Source: Leucobacter weissii (lineage in GTDB: Bacteria > Actinomycetota > Actinomycetes > Actinomycetales > Microbacteriaceae). Taken from it: 64,000 nucleotides of DNA. The notes under the pieces were generated by a model, which made no database searches, was not told where the DNA came from, and saw nothing but the letters and a program-made list of their open reading frames with translations. Each line of letters starts with the position of its first letter. The first letter of the stretch is position 1. The DNA lies in the NCBI RefSeq assembly GCF_017565745.1, contig NZ_JAGDYM010000005.1:62001-126000 (forward strand), given 5' to 3'. Positions 20,604 to 27,607 of this stretch are shown piece by piece. The position numbers and the translations under genes were made by a program.

Positions 20604-21530
20604 GTGACCGCACCTCCATCGGCGGAGACCGCCGCGACCCCGGAGCACCACGGCCCGGCCCCCGTCCGGCGCTCGGCCGTGCGCCGGACGGGGCTCGCGC
20701 GCGGGACCGCGCTCGCGCTCGGCGCGTCCGCGAGCAATCAGATCGGCGCCGGTCTCGGCGCCCTCGCCTTCCCAGCGATCGGGCCGCTCGGCGTGGTCGC
20801 CGTCAGGCAGCTCGTCGCGGTGGCCGTGCTGACCCCGCTGGGGAGGCCCCGTCTCCGCGGGATCTCCTGGGCCGACCGCAGGCTCATCCTCGCGCTCGGG
20901 CTGATCTTCAGCGTGATGAACGCCACCCTCTATCTCGCGATCGAGCGCATCGGTCTCGGCCTGGCGATCACCCTGGAGTTCCTCGGCCCGCTCGTCCTCG
21001 CGGTCGTCGCGTCCCGTCGGCTCCTCGACCTGCTTTGCGGCCTGCTGGCCGCCGTCGGCGTGGTGGTGCTCGTCGCCCCCGGGCCCAGCACCGACCTTCT
21101 CGGCATCGCCCTCGGCCTCGTCGCCGCCGCCTCCTGGGCCTCGTACGTGCTGCTCAACCGAAGTCTCGGCCGGAGACTGCCCGGCGTGCGCGGCGCGGCG
21201 GGGGCCAGCGTGGTCAGCGCGGTCATCTGGATCCCGTTCGGCGCGGCGTGGTTCATCGCCCACCCCCCGCCCCTGTGGGCGCTCGCGCTCGCGGCGGCGT
21301 GCGGGCTGCTCGCCTCGGCCCTCCCCTTCGCCGTCGACATGATCGCGCTCCGCAGCCTGCCCACCGGCCTCTTCAGCACCCTGCAGAGTATGCACCCGGT
21401 CTGGGCCGCCGTCGCCGGGCTCGTCATCCTGCAGCAGGTGCTGACGCCTCGGGAATGGCTCGGCATCGGGCTGATCGTGCTGAGCAACGCGGCGGTGACC
21501 TCCGCCGGTCTGCTGCGTCGGCAGGGCTGA
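20604..21530 (+). CDS. EamA-family (DMT) transporter
   Basis: 308 residues with about ten predicted transmembrane helices in two EamA repeats (for example GLGLAITLEFLGPLVLAVVASRRLL, typical of RhtA/threonine-homoserine exporters, and PTGLFSTLQSMHPVWAAVAGLVILQQ in the second repeat). The N-terminal 30 residues are hydrophilic. Likely a metabolite or amino-acid exporter of the inner membrane. GTG start with GAGG close upstream. Regulation by the divergent LysR protein is likely from the layout only. Substrate cannot be assigned. Confidence 0.88.
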   Translation: MTAPPSAETAATPEHHGPAPVRRSAVRRTGLARGTALALGASASNQIGAGLGALAFPAIGPLGVVAVRQLVAVAVLTPLGRPRLRGISWADRRLILALGLIFSVMNATLYLAIERIGLGLAITLEFLGPLVLAVVASRRLLDLLCGLLAAVGVVVLVAPGPSTDLLGIALGLVAAASWASYVLLNRSLGRRLPGVRGAAGASVVSAVIWIPFGAAWFIAHPPPLWALALAAACGLLASALPFAVDMIALRSLPTGLFSTLQSMHPVWAAVAGLVILQQVLTPREWLGIGLIVLSNAAVTSAGLLRRQG

Positions 21531-21593
21531 TCCGGAGCCTACCCGCCCGGGTCTGCACGGATGCGGCCGCCGGCGACCTCGTAGACTTGCGGC

Positions 21594-22598
21594 ATGAGCG
21601 GGTGGGGTCGGGACGTGCTCGGGGCGGGGTTCGAGCGCCTCGACCTGCCGCTCGGCGCGGACGTCGAGGGCCCCCTCGGGGCGACGCTCGTGCGCTCCCT
21701 GCCCGACCGGCCCGTCTTCTGGGAGCGGCTTCTCGGCCGCGAGCGCCTCTTCGCGGACGTCGAGGTGCTCTACGTGCACGGCTGGTCGGACTACTTCTTC
21801 CAGCGCGGGCTGGCGCGCTTCTGGACGGAGCGGGGAGCGCGGTTCTACGCGCTCGACCTGCGCAAGTACGGGAGGAGCCTGCGCCCGGGGCAGACCCCCG
21901 GCTACATCGAGGATCTCGCGGAGTACGACGCCGAGATCGACCTCGCGCTCGCCACGATGAGGGGGGAGCGGGACCGCCCCCGGCGCCTCCTGCTGCTGGG
22001 GCACTCGACCGGGGGCCTGGTGCTCAGCCTGTGGGCCGATCGGCATCCCGGCGTCGCGGAGGCGCTCGTCCTCAACAGTCCGTGGTTGGAATTCCAGCTC
22101 GCGGCCGCGGGGCGGCAATTGATCACGCCGCTCGTCAATCTGGGGGCGAAGCTGTATCCCAGGGATGTTCCTCCCCAACTCGATTACGGCTTCTACTCCC
22201 GGGCCCAGCGGGAGGTCGGCCCGTCGGAGGATCTCGCGGGCATCGACCCGGGGTGGCGGCCCGACCGGGCGCACGCGGTGCTGGCGGGCTGGCTGCGGGC
22301 CGTGCTCGCGGGGCATGCGCGCGTGAGCGCGGGGCTCGACATCGACGCGCCGATCGGAGTCCTCCTCTCGTCGCGCTCCGCCCTGCCGCTGCGCTGGAGC
22401 GGGGAGCTGACGAGCGCCGACAGCGTGCTCGACGTCGACGAGACGGCGAGAACGGCGCTGCGGCTCGGATCCACCGTGACGATCGAGCGCATCGACGGCG
22501 CGCTGCACGACGTCTTCCTCTCCGCCTCGTCGGCGCGTGACGATGCCTATGCGCGGCTGGAGCGCTGGACGCGCGGCTGGCTGGCGACGCTGGGCTGA
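21594..22598 (+). CDS. Alpha/beta hydrolase (serine aminopeptidase S33-like)
   Basis: 334-residue alpha/beta-hydrolase. Nucleophile elbow GHSTGG at about residues 133-138 (Ser is the nucleophile), an oxyanion VLYVHGWSDYFFQRG near residue 57, and a candidate catalytic His in the C-terminal GALHDVFLS. The pattern resembles monoacylglycerol-lipase or lysophospholipase proteins of the S33 group. No signal peptide, so cytosolic. It follows the EamA gene by 63 nt; operon membership is possible. Substrate unknown. Confidence 0.85.
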   Translation: MSGWGRDVLGAGFERLDLPLGADVEGPLGATLVRSLPDRPVFWERLLGRERLFADVEVLYVHGWSDYFFQRGLARFWTERGARFYALDLRKYGRSLRPGQTPGYIEDLAEYDAEIDLALATMRGERDRPRRLLLLGHSTGGLVLSLWADRHPGVAEALVLNSPWLEFQLAAAGRQLITPLVNLGAKLYPRDVPPQLDYGFYSRAQREVGPSEDLAGIDPGWRPDRAHAVLAGWLRAVLAGHARVSAGLDIDAPIGVLLSSRSALPLRWSGELTSADSVLDVDETARTALRLGSTVTIERIDGALHDVFLSASSARDDAYARLERWTRGWLATLG

Positions 22599-22651
22599 GG
22601 CGGACGGGGCGGACCGCCGGAGGATGCCGGTAGGCTCTAGGCATGCACCAC

Positions 22652-22951
22652 GGCGCTTGGGGCGAAGGCCCGGTGGGCCCTCGCGCGCCGTGCGTGCCGC
22701 GACGGCTCGCCGTCGCGGGGAGCGTTTGGAAGGCCGGACCTGAACTATGGATCTGAGAGTGGCGCGTATGCGCCGAGGCGCTGGGGGCGAAGGCCCGGTG
22801 GGCCCTGGTGCGCCGTATGGGTGGGCACCGGCGGAACCGCATCGCGTTTCTGCGTGGCCGCGTCATCGCCGCGCACGGCGGCGGGTGGTTCGGCCGTCTC
22901 TGGACGCGGGGAGCGCGTGGAAGGCCGGGCGTGCACCATGGATCTAAGGGT
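22652..22951. repeat. Partial tandem duplication before and into the NUDIX gene
   Basis: A 40-nt block (22652-22691) recurs at 22777-22816 with 3 differences, each containing a GGCCC-GGT-GGGCC hairpin. A second block from about 22715 through an ATG at 22747 (translating MDLRVA) recurs 191 nt later, ending at the true NUDIX start (MDLRVA at 22938). The downstream copy carries about 66 extra nt between the blocks. The upstream copy is a decayed leader plus first codons; its frame runs 66 codons and stops just past the NUDIX ATG. No transposase. The whole 22599-22937 spacer is this repeat. Confidence 0.75.
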
Positions 22952-23387
22952 TGCCGCATACGGAGTAGTGGAGCGCCGCGGCAAGCTCTTGCTCACCCAC
23001 TGGAGACGGGGTCATCTGCACGGTTGGACGCTTCCCGGCGGCGGTCTGGAGGACGGCGAGGATCCTCGGGACGCGGTCGTGCGCGAAGTGCTCGAGGAGA
23101 CCGGCCTCGAAGCCAGGGTCGGTCGCCTGCTGGGCGTCGACTCGCGGGTGATGGTGCGGGAGGAGGTGCCCGAGGGACGGGAGCCGGAACTGCACACGAT
23201 CCGGATCGTCTACCGCGTGTCGGTGAAGGACGGGCCGCTCCGGAACGAGGTGGACGGCTCGTCGGATGAGGCGCGCTGGGTGCCCTTCCGCGAGTTGCGC
23301 TCGCTGCGCACGCTCTCCCTCGTGCAGACCGGGATCCGCATGGCGGGCATCGATCAGCGCTCGCGCTCCCGCGGCGCCAAGCGCTGA
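22938..23387 (+). CDS. NUDIX hydrolase
   Basis: 149-residue NUDIX protein beginning MDLRVAAYGVVERRGKLLLTHW. The NUDIX box GGGLEDGEDPRDAVVREVLEETGL (about residues 35-58) keeps the essential REVLEE core (REUXEE). These enzymes hydrolyse nucleoside diphosphates linked to other moieties such as oxidised dNTPs, ADP-ribose or dinucleotides; the substrate cannot be told. The leader and first codons are duplicated upstream. The ATG was chosen because it matches the family start. The C-terminus is basic (RSRSRGAKR). Confidence 0.9.
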   Translation: MDLRVAAYGVVERRGKLLLTHWRRGHLHGWTLPGGGLEDGEDPRDAVVREVLEETGLEARVGRLLGVDSRVMVREEVPEGREPELHTIRIVYRVSVKDGPLRNEVDGSSDEARWVPFRELRSLRTLSLVQTGIRMAGIDQRSRSRGAKR

Positions 23388-23440
23388 CACGCCGACCCGG
23401 GTTCCGAGCGGGCCCGGTCCGGGCCGGGGGCTCCGGCGGG

Positions 23441-23944
23441 TCAGGCGTCGTCTTCGGGGGCGACCCACAGCTCGTCGTCGCTGCGGAACGCCTGCCAGAG
23501 CGTGTAGCCGACCGCCGCGGCCGCGGCGACGCCCAGCCCGATGGCGACGATGCTGCCGGCGCGCCGCTTCTTGGCGGGCTTCAGGATGCCGCTCTTCTCG
23601 CCGAAGCTCTGCAGGTGGCGGGCCGCCTCGCGATTCTCGAGGCGATCGAGACTGTTCACGGCGCCCACGAGCGCGCTCGCGACGAGGGGAGCGGTGACGA
23701 GCCGGACCTGATCGGCCGTGCGCCGCGCCTTGGAGATGCCGCGGTCGATCACGGGTCGTGCGCTCTCGATCGCGCTGTTGACGCGGGGCGCGACGAACTC
23801 GGCGTTCAACTCCTTCGCCTGGCGCCCGGCCTCCTGCGCCACCCCGCCGGCGTGGCTCAGCACGACGCGCTGCTGCTCCAGCAGATCCTCGGCCTGGCCA
23901 CGAAGCCGCTTCAGTTGGCGGCGACGCTTGCGTGAGAGTGACAT
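23441..23944 (-). CDS. Hypothetical protein with one C-terminal membrane helix
   Basis: 167 residues from MSLSRKRRRQLKRLRGQAED, with an excellent GGAGG 6 nt upstream of the ATG. The first 60 residues are charged and helical (possible coiled coil, QAEDLLEQQRVVLSHAGGVAQEAGRQAKEL). A hydrophobic helix GSIVAIGLGVAAAAAVGYTLW (about residues 129-149) precedes an acidic end (DDELWVAPEDDA). I recognise no family with a known function; similar small proteins are seen in Microbacteriaceae. It is divergent from the cyclophilin gene. Probably a single-pass inner-membrane protein with most of its mass in the cytoplasm. Confidence 0.75.
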   Translation of the reverse strand: MSLSRKRRRQLKRLRGQAEDLLEQQRVVLSHAGGVAQEAGRQAKELNAEFVAPRVNSAIESARPVIDRGISKARRTADQVRLVTAPLVASALVGAVNSLDRLENREAARHLQSFGEKSGILKPAKKRRAGSIVAIGLGVAAAAAVGYTLWQAFRSDDELWVAPEDDA

Positions 23945-24054
23945 GGCAACCTCCGTTGTCGGTGCTGACTCGCTTACCTCCACGCTACACCGATGACCCG
24001 CGTCGTGCGTAAGCGAGCGACGCTATTCACAGCGCGACCTCATAGACTGTCGTC

Positions 24055-24564
24055 ATGACTCTTCATACGGCCGTTGCGACCATCCACACGAATCACGGCG
24101 ATGTCGTGCTGAACCTCTTCGGCGACCACGCGCCGAAGACGGTGAAGAACTTCATCGATCTCGCGGGGAAGGGCTTCTACGACGGGGTCATCTTCCACCG
24201 CATCATCCAGGACTTCATGATCCAGGGCGGCGACCCCACCGGAACCGGGACCGGCGGCCCCGGCTACACCTTCGACGACGAGATCCATCCCGAGCTCGTC
24301 TTCGACCGCCCCTATCTGCTGGCGATGGCGAACGCGGGCAAGCGACCCGACCTGACCGGTCGGCTCGCCGGCACGAACGGATCGCAGTTCTTCATCACCA
24401 CGACGGATCCCGCGTGGCTGAACGGCAAGCACACGATCTTCGGCGAGGTCGCCGACGAGGGCTCGAAGTCGGTGGTCGACGCGATCGCCGCCGTCGCCGT
24501 CGGTGCGGCTGATCGTCCGGTCGAGGACGTCGTGATCTCCGGCGTCGACGTCACCGAGGTCTAA
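24055..24564 (+). CDS. ppiA: Peptidyl-prolyl cis-trans isomerase (cyclophilin type)
   Basis: 169-residue cyclophilin that accelerates proline isomerisation. It has the cyclophilin core [22 protein letters not shown] (about residues 47-68), LAMANAG, and [25 protein letters not shown]. The catalytic arginine is the R of FHRI. No signal peptide, so cytosolic. In actinobacteria this gene commonly precedes a rhomboid protease near the origin, exactly as here (6-nt gap to the next start). Confidence 0.95.
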   Translation: MTLHTAVATIHTNHGDVVLNLFGDHAPKTVKNFIDLAGKGFYDGVIFHRIIQDFMIQGGDPTGTGTGGPGYTFDDEIHPELVFDRPYLLAMANAGKRPDLTGRLAGTNGSQFFITTTDPAWLNGKHTIFGEVADEGSKSVVDAIAAVAVGAADRPVEDVVISGVDVTEV

Positions 24565-24569
24565 CCGAG

Positions 24570-25523
24570 GTGTCCGCGGGGGGATCGACTCCGCAGTTCG
24601 GCGAACGGGCCCAGTACGGTCCGGATGACGTCTGCTACCGCCACCCGGGGCGCAACAGCTTCACTCTCTGCCAGCGCTGCGGCCGCACGGTCTGCCCCGA
24701 CTGCCAGGTGGTCTCGTCGGTCGGCGTCCTGTGCCCCGACTGCATGCGCGAGGCGCAGCAGGGGGCGGCGCAGCGGATGGGCCGGTCGGCTCGGGTGGCC
24801 TCCCGCCGTCTGTCCGATGCCCCGGTCGTCACCTACGGGCTGATGATCGCCTGCGTGCTGGTCTTCGCGGCCCAGTGGCTGAGCGCGACGTTCGGAGACA
24901 ACTCGGTGACGGAGGGGCTCTGGTACGCGCCGGCGTACTCGCTCCCCGACGCGGTGGCGAGCTCGATCTTCTCGGATGTGTCGTTCGAACCGTGGCGCAT
25001 GCTCACCGTGATGTTCACGCACTCGACCGGCTTCGTGCTGCACATCCTGTTCAACCTCTACGCGCTCTGGCTGTTCGGCCGCAATCTCGAGCAGCTGCTC
25101 GGCCGGGTGTGGTTCCTGGTCCTCTACGTCTTCGCCGGTCTCGGCGGGTCGCTCATGGTGATGATCTGGGTGTACTTCGAGCCGATGTCCCTGCTCGTCC
25201 CCACGGTCGGGGCGTCGGGAGCGATCTTCGGGGTGCTCGCCGCCACCCTCGTCGCCTATCGCGCCTCGAACGTGAACGTGACCTCGCTCGCGGTGCTCAT
25301 CGCGATCAACTTCGGCATCGGGTTCCTGCCCGGAGCCGCGATCTCGTGGCAGGCGCATCTCGGCGGCATGATCGTGGGAGCCGCCTCCATGGGGATCCTG
25401 CTCGCGACGAGAGGGCCGCGGCACCGGGGCACGCGCGCGCTGGGGATGATCGGCCTCGGCGTGCTGCTGATCGCGCTGGGGTGGCTCTACTTCGTCGCGC
25501 TGCCCCCGTTCCCCGGGGGCTGA
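24570..25523 (+). CDS. Rhomboid family intramembrane serine protease
   Basis: 317 residues. A zinc-ribbon-like N-terminus with CYRHPGRNSFTLCQRCGRTVC…CQVV…LCPDC (about residues 17-58) precedes six predicted transmembrane helices. The catalytic Ser is in GASGAIFG (about residue 219) and the catalytic His in WQAHLGGM (about residue 263), the serine-histidine dyad of rhomboids. GTG start 5 nt after the cyclophilin stop. Typical neighbours (cyclophilin, CrgA). Substrates unknown. Confidence 0.93.
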   Translation: MSAGGSTPQFGERAQYGPDDVCYRHPGRNSFTLCQRCGRTVCPDCQVVSSVGVLCPDCMREAQQGAAQRMGRSARVASRRLSDAPVVTYGLMIACVLVFAAQWLSATFGDNSVTEGLWYAPAYSLPDAVASSIFSDVSFEPWRMLTVMFTHSTGFVLHILFNLYALWLFGRNLEQLLGRVWFLVLYVFAGLGGSLMVMIWVYFEPMSLLVPTVGASGAIFGVLAATLVAYRASNVNVTSLAVLIAINFGIGFLPGAAISWQAHLGGMIVGAASMGILLATRGPRHRGTRALGMIGLGVLLIALGWLYFVALPPFPGG

Positions 25524-25532
25524 TTATCCACA
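25524..25532 (+). promoter_or_regulatory. Consensus DnaA box between rhomboid and crgA
   Basis: TTATCCACA overlaps the end of the rhomboid gene by position (immediately after its TGA) and is a perfect DnaA-box consensus about 19 kb from oriC. It lies between two convergent genes, so promoter control is unlikely. It may titrate DnaA or be part of a conserved structure (TGGGGAAAA follows at 25547). Confidence 0.6.
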
Positions 25533-25585
25533 GTGTTCTGCACAGCTGGGGAAAATTACACGGTTGTGATTTCCGGTGACGACGG

Positions 25586-25867
25586 TCACTTCCACCAGGG
25601 GGTCATCAGGAAGCCGACCAGCACGAGGCCGAAACCGACGAAGATGTTGGCCTGCCCCAGCGCGGGAACCGGAAGCGGGGTCGGCATCGCGCTGGTGACG
25701 TAGTAGAGGATGATCCAGAGAAGGCCGAGCAGCATGAAGCCGAACATGACCGGCTTGAACCACACCGGATTCGGCGCCTCCTTGCGCAGCTCGGACGCCT
25801 CGAGGCGCTGCTGCTTCTCGAGGGCTTTCGCCTCGCGCTTGCTCAGTTCGTTTCCCGCTTCAGCCAT
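25586..25867 (-). CDS. crgA: Cell division protein CrgA
   Basis: 93-residue membrane protein with a charged N-terminus (about residues 1-33), the conserved PNPVWFKPVMFGFMLLGLLWIILYYV first helix and a second helix ending PWWK. CrgA of Streptomyces inhibits FtsZ ring formation and in mycobacteria acts as a divisome scaffold with FtsI and Wag31. The gene faces the rhomboid gene and sits close to the sortase, PabA and pknA/B block, as in most actinobacteria. Confidence 0.95.
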   Translation of the reverse strand: MAEAGNELSKREAKALEKQQRLEASELRKEAPNPVWFKPVMFGFMLLGLLWIILYYVTSAMPTPLPVPALGQANIFVGFGLVLVGFLMTPWWK

Positions 25868-26022
25868 GGCAACGATTCTACCCGGATCGTCGGAGGTGCG
25901 AACACCCCGGTTCCTGAGCGGGTGGGGCGCGTCGGCGCGCCCGTCGGCGGGCCCGGGGCGCGACGGGCTCGGGGAGCGGACCGGCGGTCCGGGCTATCAG
26001 CGAGGTTCTCTACAATGAGCGC

Positions 26023-26802
26023 ATGGCAGTGGATCACACCGCGCCGCCCCCGGCGGCCCGCGAGCGAGGCGGACGGCGTGCGCGCCTGAGCCCGCTCACG
26101 GTCGTCGGCGAGCTCCTGATCGTCGGCGGACTGGCGGTGGTCGGCTATCTCGGGTGGCAGTACCTGCACACCGAGGTCTTCGTGACCGAGAAGCAGGCGG
26201 AGCTGAGCGCGCTCGACTCCGAGCGCTGGGCCCGCGAAGCCGTCGACGCGAAGTGGGACGGCGAGGTGCCGGTCACGGATCCGGTGGACCCCGCCGAGGT
26301 GTTCGGGGTGCTGTACGTGCCGGCCTTCGGCGAGGGGTACGCCAACCGTATGGCCGAGACCACCGACTGGTGGACGGTGCTCAACCTGGACGAGAAGGGC
26401 ATCGGGCACTACGAGAACTCGCAGATGCCGGGCGAGCCGGGCAACTTCGCGATCGCCGGTCACCGCTCGGGCCCCCTCATCAACTCCTTCCGCGAGGTGA
26501 TGAACCTGCGGGTCGGCGATCCGATGTTCGTCGAGACGAAGGACGGCTGGTACACCTACCGCTTCCGGTCCATCGAATACGTGCTGCCCACGGAGGTCGA
26601 CGTGCTCAACCCGTTCCCGCGTCTCGAGGGCGATCCCGCGAAGGATCAGATCATGACGCTCACGACCTGCCATCCGAAGGAGGCGGGGAGCGACGAGCGC
26701 GCCATCGCCTACGCCGTGTTCGAGGACTTCCAGCCGCAGGGCGAGGGGCCGCCGGAGGCGCTCACCGAGGCGGATCCGGATCTGCGGAGGCCGTCGATCT
26801 GA
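26023..26802 (+). CDS. srtE: Class E sortase
   Basis: 259 residues. A hydrophilic N-terminus, one membrane helix (ELLIVGGLAVVGYLGW, about residues 29-45) and an extracytoplasmic sortase domain. The catalytic triad is visible: His in AGHRSG (about residue 147), Cys in TLTTCHP (about residue 217) and Arg in DERAIAYA (about residue 227). Class E enzymes attach LAXTG-type surface proteins in high-GC Gram positives. Its product is located in the membrane facing outward. The downstream 52-codon gene overlaps its stop (TGATG). Confidence 0.93.
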   Translation: MAVDHTAPPPAARERGGRRARLSPLTVVGELLIVGGLAVVGYLGWQYLHTEVFVTEKQAELSALDSERWAREAVDAKWDGEVPVTDPVDPAEVFGVLYVPAFGEGYANRMAETTDWWTVLNLDEKGIGHYENSQMPGEPGNFAIAGHRSGPLINSFREVMNLRVGDPMFVETKDGWYTYRFRSIEYVLPTEVDVLNPFPRLEGDPAKDQIMTLTTCHPKEAGSDERAIAYAVFEDFQPQGEGPPEALTEADPDLRRPSI

Positions 26803-26960
26803 TGTTCTCCCTGCTCTGGCGCTTCTTCCCCGGCCCCGCCTGGCTGCGGGTCATCGTCCTGCTGGCGGTCGCCGTCGCGCTCGTCTGGGTGCTCATCGCC
26901 TACGTCTATCCCTATGTGGCAGTCCAATTGATGGTTGAAGAATCGACGGTGAACACATGA
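26802..26960 (+). CDS. 52-residue single-pass membrane protein
   Basis: Very small gene between the sortase and pabA, overlapping both: its ATG shares bases with the sortase stop and its TGA shares bases with the pabA ATG. It reads MFSLLWRFFPGPAWLRVIVL, then a long hydrophobic helix (about residues 16-44) and a short acidic tail ending STVNT. The same small protein is commonly found in this syntenic slot in actinobacteria. Function unknown. The tight stop-start overlaps argue it is truly translated, perhaps mainly to couple the flanking genes. Confidence 0.78.
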   Translation: MFSLLWRFFPGPAWLRVIVLLAVAVALVWVLIAYVYPYVAVQLMVEESTVNT

Positions 26961-27607
26961 GCCGCATCCTCGTGATCGATAACTACGACAGCTTCGTCTA
27001 TACGCTGGGCGGCTATCTGCAGCAGCTGGGGGCCGAGACGAGGGTCATCCGGAACGACGTGGTGAGCGTCGGCGAACTCGAGCAGCTGGTCGGCGAGTTC
27101 GACGGGGTGCTGATCTCGCCCGGTCCCGGCACCCCCGGCGACGCGGGCGTCTCCATCCCCATGGTGGGGATCGCGGTGCGGACGGGGGTGCCGCTGCTGG
27201 GCGTGTGCCTCGGGCACCAGGCGATCGCAGAGGCCTTCGGAGCGACCGTGACCCACGCCGAGGAGCTCATGCACGGCAAGGTCTCGCGGGTGCGTCACGC
27301 GGGCGACCCGTTCTTCGACGGCGTGGCGCCCGAATTCTCGGCGACCCGCTACCACTCCCTCGCCGTGGTGCGCGACTCCGTTCCCGAGGAGCTCTCCATC
27401 ACCGCGGAGACCGCGGAGGGCGTCGTGATGGCGCTGCGCCACCGCGAGCATCCGATCTACGGCGTGCAGTATCATCCCGAGTCGGTGCTGACCGAGGGCG
27501 GCTACCAGCAGCTCGGCAACTGGCTCGCCATCGTCGGATCCCCCAACGCGGCCCGGATCGCGAGCGCCCTCTCCCCGCTGCTCTCGGCGGCTCAGCCCGA
27601 GCAGTAG
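26957..27607 (+). CDS. pabA: Class I glutamine amidotransferase PabA/TrpG
   Basis: 216-residue glutaminase subunit that supplies ammonia to aminodeoxychorismate or anthranilate synthase. Class I triad: Cys in GVCLGHQAI (about residue 80), His and Glu in YGVQYHPES (about residues 170-174). FDGVLISPGPGTP is also typical. The sortase-PabA-PknB neighbourhood suggests PabA (folate) rather than TrpG. The 3' end overlaps the end of convergent pknB by 16 bp. Confidence 0.9.
   Translation: MSRILVIDNYDSFVYTLGGYLQQLGAETRVIRNDVVSVGELEQLVGEFDGVLISPGPGTPGDAGVSIPMVGIAVRTGVPLLGVCLGHQAIAEAFGATVTHAEELMHGKVSRVRHAGDPFFDGVAPEFSATRYHSLAVVRDSVPEELSITAETAEGVVMALRHREHPIYGVQYHPESVLTEGGYQQLGNWLAIVGSPNAARIASALSPLLSAAQPEQ

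Noticed and set aside
22660..22680. GGCCC-GGT-GGGCC hairpin as a rho-independent terminator after the hydrolase gene
   Set aside because: No T-tract follows and the hairpin recurs in the duplicated leader, so it belongs to the repeat.
22652..22951. Short repeats considered as a CRISPR or insertion-sequence end
   Set aside because: Only two diverged copies, no spacers, no transposase or terminal inverted repeats; better explained as partial tandem duplication.
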